Source of the DNA: Neoceratodus forsteri
Lineage: Eukaryota; Chordata; Ceratodontiformes; Ceratodontidae
Direction: 5' to 3'
NCBI GenBank assembly: GCA_016271365.2
Contig: CM028132.1
Coordinates: forward strand, 1,184,435,001 to 1,184,499,000
DNA: 64,000 nucleotides
The notes beneath the pieces are model-generated. The model was not told the origin of the DNA and made no database searches. It saw nothing but the letters and a program-made list of their open reading frames with translations. Below, in pieces: positions 42,990 through 53,444 of this stretch (position 1 is its first letter; every line of letters starts with the position of its first letter). Made by a program: the position numbers and the translations under genes.

Positions 42990-44620
42990 TCTCATGACTG
43001 CCTGATGGCTGTTGAACAAAGCAGCAGTTTGAGTTCAGCAGGCTTTTGCCCGCCTTGCACACAGTCTGCCAGTTCTACCCCCCAATTGGCTGGCAGTCAT
43101 ACTCTTCAAGTAGGGCTCTCCAGTGGCATGGTGGGACAAGCAGTAGTGATTGAATGTTGGGGAGAGGATAAGATGGGTGAGCACAGTCCCTCAGTCTCGA
43201 CCTTGTGGCTGGCTCCCAGCACTCCTGTAGCGATACTGCGACTGACTGACAAGCTGTTGAAAAAAGCAGCAGTTTGAGTTGGGCAGGCTTTTGCAGACCC
43301 TGCCCATAGTCTGCCGATTCTGCCACCTGATTGACTGTTGGTCAGTACTATCCAAGTAGGGCTCCCAGTGGTGTAGTGGAACAAGTACCAGTGATCAGAT
43401 GTTGGGAAGAGGGTCAGATGGGCGGGCAAAGTCCCTCTTGACTCTGTGGCTAGCTCCCAGCACTCCTCCAGCAATCCTGTGACTGACTGATGGCTGTTGA
43501 ACAAAGCAGCAGTTTGAGTTCAGCAGGCTTTTGCTCGCCCTGCCCACAGACTGTGAGTTCCGCCACCCGACAGGACTCCCAGTGGTGTTGCGGGATGAGA
43601 AGCGGTGATTGGATGTTAGGGAGAGGGTCAGATGGGTGGGCAGAGTCCCACTTGATCTTGTGACTGACTCCCAGCACACCTCTGGTGATCCTGTGACTGA
43701 CTGACTGACTGGCTGTTGGACAAAGCAGCAGTTTGAGTTGGGTGGACTTTTGCTTACCCTACCCACAGTCTGCCGATTCCACCGCCCAACTGGCTGGCAG
43801 TCAAACTCTCCAAGTAGGGTTCCCAGTGGTGGGACAAGAAGTGGCAATCAGATGTTGGGGAGAGGGTCAGATGGGTGGGCAAAGTTCCTCTCGACCCTGT
43901 GGTTGGCTCCTGGTGCTCCTCTGGCGATCCTGCAACTGACTGACTGGCTGTTGAACAAAGCAGCAGTTTGAATTCAGTAGGCTTTTGCTCGCCGTGCCCA
44001 CAGTTGCAGATTCCACCACCCAATAGTCTGGCAGTCAAACTCTGCAAGTAGGGCTGAAGGTGGCGCGGTGGGACAAGAAGAGGTGATTGGATGTTGGGGA
44101 GAGGGTCAGATGGGTGGGCAAAGTCCCTCTCAACACTGTTGCTTGCTCCCAGTGCTCCTTCTGTGATCCTGTGACTGACAGATGGCTGTTGAACAAAGCA
44201 GCAGTTTGAGTTTGGCAGGCTTTTGCTCACCCTGCCCACATTCTGCTGATTCCGCTGCCGCAATTGGCTGGTGGTCATACTCCCCAAGTAGGGCTCCTGG
44301 TGGCATGACAAGGCAAGAAGCAGTGATCGGATGTTGGGAAGAGGGTCAGATGGGTGGAAAAAGTCACTGTCTATGACTCTCGGCGCTCCTCCTGCAATCC
44401 CGCGACTGACTGAAGGCTATTGAACAAAGCAGCAGTTTGCTCACAGACTGCTGATTCCACTGCCCAATTGGCTGGTGGTCAAACTGTCCAAGCAGGGCTC
44501 CCAGTGGTGTGGCAGAACAAGAAGTGACAATTGGATGTTGGGGAGAGGGTCAGATGGGTGGGTAAAGTCCCTCTTGACCCTGTGGCTGGCTTCCGGGACA
44601 ACTACCGTGATCCCATGACT
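42990..44620 (+). repeat. Satellite array, about seven units of 219-243 bp
   Basis: The phrase GAACAAAGCAGCAGTTTGAG begins (with small changes) near 43,015, 43,258, 43,498, 43,717, 43,952, 44,188 and 44,420, giving spacings of 243, 240, 219, 235, 236 and 232 bp. Each unit also has the block GGGAGAGGGTCAGATGGGTG and a GACTGACTGACTG run. Units are roughly 85-90 percent alike by eye. The array ends where a CR1 fragment starts. Confidence 0.9.
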
Positions 44621-44639
44621 GACATTGTGGAGGGGAAAA

Positions 44640-45315
44640 GGGAATTTCAGAGATCTGAAAGGCTGGAAAATCATTCCAAGCTCTGGCAACTAAAATTCAG
44701 TGCCAAGAAGTGCAAAGTTATGCACTTAGGGAACAAAAACCCCAAAAACAGAGTACTGGATGGGAGGGGTTCGGCTGGATACAACATCAGAGAAAAGGGA
44801 CCTAGGAGTCATCATCAGTAGCTCCCTTGAACCACACAGTGTAGCAAGGTCTTCAGCAAGGCTAACCAGATGCTAGGGTGCATTGGGAAAGGGTTTGACA
44901 GTAGGCACTGATACCTGTGTATAGGTCCCTGGTAAGGCAAACCTGTGCCCAGTTCTGGAGTTTGCACCTAAAGAAGGACAGTGACAGGATAGAGGTGGTA
45001 CAACACAGAGTGACAAAAATAATTCAGGACCAGAAAGGCAGATCCCATGAGGATCAGCTGAAGGTGTTGAACATGTATTCACTCAAAACCAGACAAGAGA
45101 GGGGGGATATGACTGAGACCTTAAAGTTCCTGAAAGGAATTATCAAGGTGAAGTGTGAAGAGCTATTTGCCAGGAACAGAGAAGCTAGGACACGGGATCA
45201 CAAGTGGAGGTTCAAAGGGGGAAGATTTAAAAAGGATGTGACAAAGTATTATTTTACTGAAAGAGTGATTGAGCCATGGAATGATCTCCTGGCATACGTG
45301 GTGGGTGCTTGAACC
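44640..45315 (+). mobile_element. CR1-like LINE 3' fragment (copy D)
   Basis: Plus-strand pieces of the post-RT region: LWQLKFSAKKCKVMHLGNKN, then YRSLVRQTCAQFWSLHLKKD and ERVIEPWNDLLAYVVGA. It is from a different CR1 lineage than A, C and G. The beginning is cut by the satellite. Confidence 0.75.
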
Positions 45316-45330
45316 ATCAGTACTGATGTC

Positions 45331-46152
45331 CACACCTCAAAAAGGACATTAACCTGCTGGAGAAGGTCCAGAGGTGGGCTACAAAGATGATAGTGGGTCA
45401 ACAGGGTAAGGCATAAGAGGAGAGGTTTGGTGCACTGAACATGTACTCCCTGGAAGACAGGAGAGAGAGAGGGGACAAGATTGGGACCTTCAAGTACTTG
45501 AAAGGGATAAATAAGGTTGATAAGGAGAGCCTCTTTAAGCTGAGTGGCAACCATAACACAAGGGGGCACAGTCTTAAGCTGGAGGGCGGGAGGTTTAGGA
45601 GGGAGGTCAGGAAGCACTTCTTCACAGAGAGAGTGGTGGATACTTGGAATGTGCTGCCGGAGGAGGTCATCTCGTTGAAGACAGGGTGGGAGGTTTAGGA
45701 GGGAGGTCAGGAAGCACTTCTTCACAGAGAGGGTGGTGGATACTTGGAATGTGCTGCCGGAGGAGGTCATCTCGTTGAAGACAGTGGGCAGCTTTAAGAG
45801 AGGCTGGGATAGGCATAGGGAGAAGGTAAGGATCATGGGTAGGGAGGATGGGAGGAGTGGAGAGTGAGGGCAAGGACAGTAGCTCAAGCTGTGGACCCTG
45901 CAATAGGAGCAGACTTGATAGACAAATTGGCCTTCTTCATACGTTTATAAATGGTTTCAAACATAGTTGGGATATAGGCAAGGGTATAGTAGTTACTCAG
46001 CATAATGAGGGAGATGGAAATGTGAAGAAAGAAAGGGGAACAGGGTAAGCACAGACCCCACAGAGACAGGGGGTTCCAGGATATGATAGTGTAATATAGG
46101 CAGCCTGGATGGGCCGTGGGCCTTTTTCTGCCATCACCGTCTATGTTTCTAT
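45331..46152 (+). mobile_element. CR1 LINE 3' fragment (copy E) with internal duplication
   Basis: The plus strand carries LEKVQRWATKMIVG-like and [23 protein letters not shown], then [19 protein letters not shown], a 3' UTR and a TCTATGTTTCTAT end at 46,152. A 100 bp segment (45,585-45,684) is exactly followed by its near-identical copy (45,685-45,784), duplicating the FTERVVDTWNVLPEEV block. Confidence 0.85.
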
Positions 46153-46321
46153 TTAATTCCGATGTCAGTGAAGCCCCGTTTAGCATTTAAAAGTGCTTTC
46201 CTCTTCTCGCAAATGATGAATATTATGCAAATCCACCCTTTGGCTGTGACCATGTATATCTGTAGGTAGATTTAATATCTGCCTATGTGAATTTATTCCC
46301 CAAAACACTCTTAGCCGTACT
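46153..46321. other. Short unassigned spacer
   Basis: No feature seen. Confidence 0.3.
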
Positions 46322-46834
46322 ACTATTTTTTTTAATTAATCTTTATTAAGCAAGATAGGTACAGTTTACATTTCTCAAATATAATTTGATTGTGTCAGCT
46401 ATACAATCTTATATTCAGGACAGATTTGGTACCTGTTTATTTACACTGTGTAAACATTGTTCATGGGGAAACGTTTGATTAACTTTAGCGTAAAGGTGCA
46501 GTGTTCTCAGTTTTTGATTTGGTTAAGTACAGCATGGATACAAGTAGCCCTTTCTTTATCCTTTTTTTCTTTACTTCGTCTAGGGCTAGATTTTCCTAGT
46601 TGGATTTTAATTTCTTATTTGAACTCTTTTTACCATTTTTCTTATTTGTATACTTAAAATGCACTGATTTTTGTTTCCTTTCTCTGTGACTGATGTTCCA
46701 GTACATCTTCTGTTACACTGTATTTTGCCAGATGCATTCTCAAGACTTCACATATCTTTTCTTGTTGTTTAGTGCCGTGTTTCCTGTTCCTTTGTCTTCT
46801 TCGTTTTAAGGGCTGACTACATTATTTAAACAGA
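46322..46834 (-). mobile_element. Possible L1-type 3' end fragment
   Basis: On the minus strand the left edge reads CTTAATAAAGATTAATTAAAAAAAATAG, a poly(A) tail preceded by AATAAA, as at L1 3' ends. No ORF2 residues are readable, so the call rests on the tail only. The right limit is where CR1-F begins. Confidence 0.35.
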
Positions 46835-46908
46835 AGCATAGACGTCAGCAGCAGGAGACCGCTAGGTCCATCTAGTCTGCCCATTTGTTTTAGACCTCTT
46901 TTGACACT

Positions 46909-49790
46909 CTAGTTGCCCTTTGTAGTTAGGGCTCCCTTGTGTCTATCCCATGCATTCTTGAGTCCCCCCACAGTGTTGACTCCCACAACCTCTTGGGGCA
47001 GTCTGTTCCAAGTGTCCACCACTCTTTCTGTGAAGAAAAACTTCCTGGTGTTGGTAGAGAACCTCCCTCCTTGCAGTCTGAGGTCATGTCCCCTGGTCCT
47101 GGAGCTCTTCTTGAAGTGAAAAAGTTCCTGTGCCTGTACCTTGTTAATGCCTGTTATGTACTTGAATGTTTCAGTCACGTCCCCTGTCTCTCTCTCTCTT
47201 CTCTGATCCAGGGAGTACATATTCAGTTCCCTAAGTCTTTCCTCGTAGGACATGTACTGCAGACCCTGAATCATTTTTGTCCTTCCTGAGGTGAGGCCTC
47301 CAGGACTGGACTCCATATTCCAGATGAGGCCTGACCAGCGATCTATACAGTGGTAGTACCACCTCTCTCCTCTTGCTCATGATTCCCCTCCCAATGCGCC
47401 CAGCATTCTGTTGGCCTTCAATGTTGCCTTCTCACACTGCTTACTAACCAATTCATCTGAGAGTATGATTCCCAGATCTCGTTCCTGGTTTGAGGCTGCC
47501 AGTCTTTCACTTCCTAGGTAATACTCCTTTCTTGGATTTTTCTTTCCTATGTGCATTACCTTGCACTGTTGGGCGTTAAATCTCAGCTGCCACATTCCAG
47601 ACCATTATTCTAGTTTCTTGAGGTCAGCTTCCATCTTGCTCACTCCTTCTGGGGTGTCCACCCTGCTACATATCTTGGTGTCATCTGCAAACAGACACAC
47701 CTTCCCTTCCCTTCTAGTCCATCAGTGATGTCTGCTATAAAAACATTGAAGAGCACAGGCCCCAGCACTGAGCCCTGGGGCACCCCGCTGGTCACCCTGC
47801 CTTCCGTCGATTGTGCTCCATTAACTTGTACCCTCTGGGTTCTGCCTTGTAACCAGTTTTGTACCCATCTGACTACTTCTGGACCAAGCCCTGTGTGGTC
47901 AAGCTTCTTTACCAGCCTTCTGTGTGGAACCGAGTCGAAGGCCTTACTAAAGTCTAGGTAGACCATATCTACTGCCCCACCATCGTGCACTATTTTTGTA
48001 GTGTAGTCAAAAAACTCAAGCAGATTTGTCTGACATGACCTACCTGCTGTGAAACCGTGCAGTTTAGGATCTTGTCGGTCGCTAGTTTTGAGGAATGCTA
48101 TGATCCCCTGTTTGTGTAGTGTCTCCATTAGTTTCCCTACTATAGACATGAGGCTCACAGGTCTGTAATTACTAGCCTCTTCGCAGCTGCCTGATTTGTG
48201 AAGTGGAACCACTGTTGCCTTTCTCCAGGCTTCTGGTACCACACCGCTCTTCAAGGATTTCGTGAATAGAAGTGCCAGAGGGTCTGCTAATTCTGCCCCC
48301 AGTTCCGTAAGGATTCTGGGGTGCATCTCGTCTGGTCCCATGACTTTGTTTGCTTTTGGTTTATTTAGCACCTCCCGTACTTCGGCTTCTGTAAAGAGAC
48401 TCGTGTCTACCCCTGGTCCTGGGGTGTTGTGTTTTTTCAGGGCTGGGCCATCCAATGGGACCTCTTTGGTAAACACCGAGCAGAAGTATTTGTTGAGGAT
48501 TTCAGCTTTCTCTGGGTCATGTTTGGTGCTTTTCCCTTCTTCAGTAGCAATCTTTACTATCCCTCCTTTTGTCTTCCTACATTCCCTAATGTATCTGAAA
48601 AAATATTTGTCTCCTCTCTTTGCCCCTTCTGCTATCTTTTCCTCTATCTTAGCTTTTGCCTTTCTAATTTGTTTGTTTGACACTCTCATTTTTTCCTTGT
48701 ACGACTCCCAGTCTTTCTCAGTTTTAGTTTCCTGGTATATGCTGTACAACTCCTTTTTTTCCTTGACAGTGGTAGCCACTTCCTTGGAAAATCACAGAGG
48801 ATTTCTTTTTGCTTTACTGACCCATCTGGCACATTGATCTGTGTCAGTCTTTATTGTTCTCTTGAGTCTCCCCCACATGACCTCCACCTCCTTAACCTCT
48901 ATTTCCATTAACTGGCTACTTATGTTCCTCATTTTTTGGAAGTCAGCCTTTCTGAAATCTAGCACCTTTATCTTTGAGTGGCTGGTGTCCTGTTATGCTT
49001 AAAGCTTACCATGTGATGGCACTGTTGCCCATATGACATCCCACTTGGATGTCCTTGATCCTTTCCGAGTTTGTGAGGACAAGCTCAAGAATGGCATCTC
49101 CCCTTGTTTGGGTTTTAACAAGTTGACACAGTCCTGCACCTCGTAGTGACAATAAGAAGTCCCTACTTCTTGTTGCTGCCGTTAGTGTGCTTCAGTTAAT
49201 ATCTGGTAGGTTGAAGTCCCCCACCACATTACTTCTCCTTTATCAGACATTTTGTGGATTTCCTCTATTAGGCATTTGTCTCCTTTATCTCCTTGATTTA
49301 TAGGCCTGTACATGACACAGATTCTGAAAGGTTTTCCCCTGCCCATGTCTGCTGTTCGCCACAGTGACTCGAAATCCCCAGGTTGCCCTTTTACTTCTGT
49401 GGCTTTTATTTCCTCCCAAATGTAAATGGCTACACCCCCCCCCCTCTTTTTTTGCCCTGCCTATCTTTCCTGAACAGATTGTAACTGGGAATGGCCATAT
49501 CCCATCCATGGTTTTCCGTGAACCACGTTTTGGTTACAGCCACCCAAGTTCGGGAAGTTTGTTGATTAGGCTCCTAGTATTTGCAACCATTGCCTTCCAG
49601 GAATGTACATCCTCTTTGGCGCGAGATTGTACCCTCTTCCTGGACTGCTCCAGTTTGCTCTTTCCGGCCAAGATATTATGGAGGTTCCTGGTTCGGGTGG
49701 ATGTTGGCTCTGATTTGTTTTCTGAGGATGCATGCGTGTATTTGGCATTTTGGGGAGTGATGACCAGCACACCGATGGCAGGGGTGTGAG
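46909..49790 (-). pseudogene. CR1 ORF2 with long open RT (copy F)
   Basis: The frame 47,640-48,779 stays open for 379 residues: linker rich in Lys/Glu, then [63 protein letters not shown], motif [16 protein letters not shown] and motif [20 protein letters not shown]. Just after it a frame slip turns the CLFADDT motif C into CVCLQMTPR. The rest continues at 47,377-47,595 and 46,909-47,316. The endonuclease (48,980-49,790) is more damaged, though NTRSLINKLPEL is readable near 49,545. One early lesion plus the endonuclease damage make it inactive. Confidence 0.85.
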
Positions 49791-50004
49791 CTGCATAATA
49801 CTTTCCTTTATTACGTTTAAACTACCTGTATAGACATCAAATTTTTGTCTGAGTGCTTTCACACCTTCTCTGTTTAGGTGCAATCCATTGTATTTAAAAA
49901 AGCTCTTTCCCAAAAGTTATGCCAGTTCCCTATGTTATGCCAGTTCCCTATGTATTGGTATGCCTTTTCTTGACACCAGTCACGCAGCCATGAGTTAAAT
50001 TCAC

Positions 50005-50796
50005 CTACTTCAATCTCTCTGACTCGCTTTCCCACACAGGCAGCACTTCTGAGAAGGCTAATTTGGACAGAAGGGAAGAAAGATTGTCGGCCAGGTCCTC
50101 GAAGTGTTTCTTGGACTTCTGAACTGTGTGATTTGCCAAGTCATTGGTACCAAGGTGTATTGTTATATATGTAACATCCCCTGATTCCTGCACAGTTGTC
50201 TTTATGCAGTTAGTGTCCCTACTTGCACAGGCTCCTGGTAGACACTTTGCCACAATGTCAATTTTAACATTTTGTGTTAGGTGGTGTTCCACTCCTCGGA
50301 TCTTGGAATCCCCGATTATGAGAATTTAGCTTTTGTTTATATTTGTGCCATTTTTAAGTTTTAGTATTTTTGTTGTTATTGCATTTGGTTTTCGTATTGT
50401 TGTTCGTTATATTTTGAGTATTAGTATTGTTGTTTTTATCGTAGTTTGTATTGGTTTTAATTGGTGTGTTAGCCTTTTTTGGTGGTTTGATTTCTTTACC
50501 TTGTATTATTTTGCCTCTGATTGGTAGCAGCGGAGCAAACCTGTTTTTTGTTTGGATGGCCAGGAAATGCTCCTGGTGTTTGGCTTCCTTCCTGGGCCTC
50601 CTATGATGCCTCTTTTTTTCTTACCACCTGCCAGTCTTTGGGCCCTGCCTCGAGTCTTGTCCCCTGGCTGACTTGCTGGTACAGGTGGTGGTGGGGGTTG
50701 AGGAGGTGTGCTATAGAGTTCTCTGTATTGGAGGTTGTATATTATAGTCCAGTCATCCTGTAGTTGGGCTGCAAGATCTGCTATGGTGCAGTACAC
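50005..50796 (-). pseudogene. CR1 ORF1 SGNH-esterase-like protein (copy F, broken)
   Basis: Near 50,320 the minus strand reads ILIIGDSKIRGVEHHL (SGNH block I, nucleophile Ser), followed by CLPGACASRD (block II Gly), IHLGTNDLANH (block III Asn) and LAFSEVLPV. The N-terminal piece 50,506-50,796 starts MYCTIADLAAQLQDDW and is Pro- and Lys-rich. The block V Asp-His (DGLHLN type) is readable near 49,880 as YNGLHLNREG, where Asp is Asn. CR1 ORF1 proteins with this fold are thought to bind RNA or lipid; the role is not settled. Confidence 0.75.
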
Positions 50797-50929
50797 AAAG
50801 CAGATTCCTGGTTGCCGTTTGAACCTTTGTTACTCCTTCCTGCTGAAAAAACAATCAGTTTGTTAAGGTCTGTCACTTAGTAGCACAACTAGAGACCTGA
50901 GGGGAGGAGGTCTCTTTCCCAGTCGGTGA

Positions 50930-51590
50930 AGATCAGTGAAGCTCAGCAGACAGTAAGGCCAGGGGCTGGACCGCATTTGGCATATGCCTCCTAGGGTTGT
51001 CCTTTGTGTCAGAGCTGTTGCTTCTGGCTGAGACCTTTCTATTAGCCAACCACTATTTCAGTAGTGGGTACAGCAGACAGTAAGGCTAGGGGCTGGACCA
51101 CTCTTGGGGTATGCCTACTAGGGGTGTCCTTTGTGTCTGAGCTGTTGCTTCCAGCTGAGAGCTTTCTATTAGTCAACCACTATTTCAGTAGTGGTACAGC
51201 AGTACAAATGCTGATTTACATATAGCTGCTAGGAATTCTGGGTAAGTGTTCCAACTGCTTCTTATGCTAAGAGAGCAGCCGCTGTCTGGGTCTGAGCAGA
51301 GCAATTGAGGAGAGAAGCCGCCTCTGTAGAGACAGGGACCTGGACTGTGCACTCCAAGGCGGGATTCAGCCAGGTAGAACTGCTGTCAAGGAATCGCTGC
51401 TTCTGCATCTGTCGGACTCTGCCTTCCCTCCGTGACTGGTTTCTCTCCTGGTCAGTGAAGATCAGTGAAGCTCAGCAGAAAATAAGGCCAGGGGCTGGAC
51501 TGCACTTGGCGTATGCCTCCTAGGCTTGCCCTTTGTGTCTGAGCTCTTGGCGTATGCCTCCTAGGGTTGCCCTTTGTGGTTGAGCTCTTA
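50930..51590 (-). repeat. Repeated monomers in CR1-F 5' UTR
   Basis: The phrase AGCAGACAGTAAGGCCAGGG starts near 50,946, again in variant form near 51,071 and again near 51,475, each followed by GCTGGACC/T-GC and a GCATATGCCTCCTAGG-like block, then CCTTTGTGTC-GAGCT. A shortened fourth piece (GGCGTATGCCTCCTAGG) is at 51,548. Spacings of about 125 bp and 404 bp indicate monomers with one long interval. Confidence 0.75.
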
Positions 51591-51686
51591 TTTTTCTGCT
51601 TTTCCCTTTCGTTCAGTTCTTTTACCAATGCATCTATTTTTTCAGCTTCCTTTGTGGCAGTATTGTTAGTATTCTCTACAGAGATC

Positions 51687-51700
51687 AAAAGTCGGGATTT
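51687..51700 (+). repeat. SINE target-site duplication (left)
   Basis: AAAAGTCGGGATTT, matching AAAAGTCAGGATTT at 52,329-52,342 with one difference. Confidence 0.75.
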
Positions 51701-52328
51701 TCGGGCCAGCCCGCCAGCGCAGTGGTAGGGCTACCGCTCGCGGCGCCAGCGACCCGGGTTCGGGAACGGACTCGGGCAGCTGGAGGGCCAGCTGGGGGGA
51801 GGAGGAGGATTGAGCGCCCAGTGGCCGCTCTCCTCCTCCGGGTGGGGTGGGATGCAAGCCCAGCTGCTATACTGCTACCTGGGTGAACACAGGTGGAGGT
51901 GCAGCGAGACTGCACACAGCAGGGTGGGAGGATGTCTGCCAGGAGCCGGAGCACCAGCACGTTGCGACGTGCTTCACCCCTAGGCTTCCCTAGCATGCGG
52001 ACATCCTGAGGGCAGGGAGACAAGAAAATGGAAAACACCCTGCACCAGGCTCCCATAGACGGGACCCGGTTGACCCGAGAACACCCATAACCAGGCTCCA
52101 TAGAAGGGGCTGGCAAGGCCTTCTGACACAGACTTAAGGATTAAGAGAGAGGACTGGGGGAGCCCCTCTCTGTGCCCTGCCTGGGGGGGAAACTGAGGGA
52201 GGATGGGGACAGGTTTGCCAGTACCTGGAGGGAGGTACCTGGGGCGGGACTATGGGAACACACACGACCTAGGGATCCCAGAAGAAAAAGGATCCTGGTG
52301 CAGCGAGGAGGGCAGCATAAAAAAATAA
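51701..52328 (+). mobile_element. tRNA-headed SINE (family S1, copy 4)
   Basis: A 628 bp element flanked by a 14 bp duplication. The head has a box A-like GCGCAGTGGTAGGGC and box B-like GGGTTCGGGAAC. A hairpin follows, GGAGGAGGA (51,801-51,809) with TCCTCCTCC (51,831-51,839). The tail is A-rich (GCATAAAAAAATAAAA). It is homologous in head and hairpin region to the SINEs at 22,963 and 62,502, but its body is longer. Confidence 0.75.
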
Positions 52329-52344
52329 AAAAGTCAGGATTTAC

Positions 52345-52680
52345 TTGTATTTATTTTATTTATTTATGACTTTGGTAACCGGGTAGGTGCACTGATCGCA
52401 GGGACTGTTTTCAGGCACGACCCGGGCCAGATACAGTGGCACAGAGTAAAACACAAACAACAATGCACAGAACAGTAGACAGTCTGACAGATAATAAAAG
52501 GTTACAATAGTACACAAGATACAAGGTAGCAAAATACATAACTCCACATGATACGAGGTGATATAGTACATAAATCTGATGTGCATATGTATATAAAGAG
52601 AAATATATATATAAATGAAATTGATATACAGCAAGTTGCATAGAAGATCATCAATGCTGCTCAGGAGTAGCATGAAAAGA
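52345..52680 (-). mobile_element. L2-like LINE 3' UTR fragment
   Basis: On the minus strand it ends CCGGTTACCAAAGTCATAAA and an AT-rich tail, as at 27,283 and 29,838. No coding part. Confidence 0.7.
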
Positions 52681-53337
52681 ATAAAGGAGAGGGAAGGAGA
52701 GGGGAAGGGGTGTGAGAGGAAGGGGAATTGGAGGATTTACAACATCTATATACCCACTGTTCTCTTGATGTAGAGCTTTTCCTATCTGTAAAGCACCCTT
52801 AAATAAAACTACCATCTCTCAGAGGAAGAAATTCCCAATTTGGATTTCCTTTTTTAATTTCATCAAGGCCAACTAACACTGGTCCCATTCTCCCATATTA
52901 GCCCTATCTTCCTCTAATGTAGTTTTTTGTCTGTCATATAGTTCCTTTGGGTGGGAGTGCTCCTAAACTAACTGAAACACCATTCTGCACACAAAGATGG
53001 GGAATGTCCTTTTTTTTTTTTTTGTGGGAGAATCTAAACCCTTTTTTGTTAACGTATAGACAAATGACTATACCAAAAAAAACTGCCCCTTGTTAAAAAA
53101 CAAGCTATTTTATTCTTTAGCCCCTCCTGATAAAGATTCAATAAAAAAATGTTTATGCAAAAAAGTTATTCAGCTGGAGCCCTTATGTTAAGACAGGCTT
53201 CCTACCTTAGATATTCTTCACATTTCCCACATTTAATATTCTTCAAATTACCAATTTTCTTCATGGTCTTCAGTTCTGCCTCTGTTTGAAAACATGCCAC
53301 AAGACTTTCCTAGCTCATATTGTGAAGGTTAGTTGAG
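52681..53337. other. Intron sequence, no feature
   Basis: AT-rich, several homopolymers, no coding domain and no recognised repeat. Probably original ADCY5 intron DNA. Confidence 0.4.
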
Positions 53338-53444
53338 AAACATAGAAACATAGACTTTGACGGCAGATAAGGACCGCTCGGCCCATCTAGCCTGCCCATT
53401 TCCCTACCTACAGGATAAGCTGCAGATCCTAGTTAACCAACCGC

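Larger units (their letters stand above)
46835..51680 (-). mobile_element. CR1 LINE, near full length (copy F)
   Basis: Minus-strand CR1 with its 3' end at 46,835 (ACAGAAGCATAGACG), ORF2 at 46,909-49,790, ORF1 at 50,005-50,796, and a 5' UTR made of repeated segments at 50,930-51,590. A short coiled-coil frame (51,590-51,688) reading EKIDALVKELNEREKQK lies at the far 5' side and may be an extra ORF piece or a different element. A SINE begins directly after, at 51,701. Confidence 0.85.

Noticed and set aside
43106..44311. Minus-strand frames of 130-185 residues as a repeat protein gene
   Set aside because: They lie wholly inside the satellite, have no start context or splice signals that stand out, and unit lengths are not consistently multiples of three.
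42990..44620. Regular repeats suggestive of a CRISPR array
   Set aside because: Units are 219-243 bp and similar over their full length, with no short repeat plus unique spacer pattern; the DNA is vertebrate.
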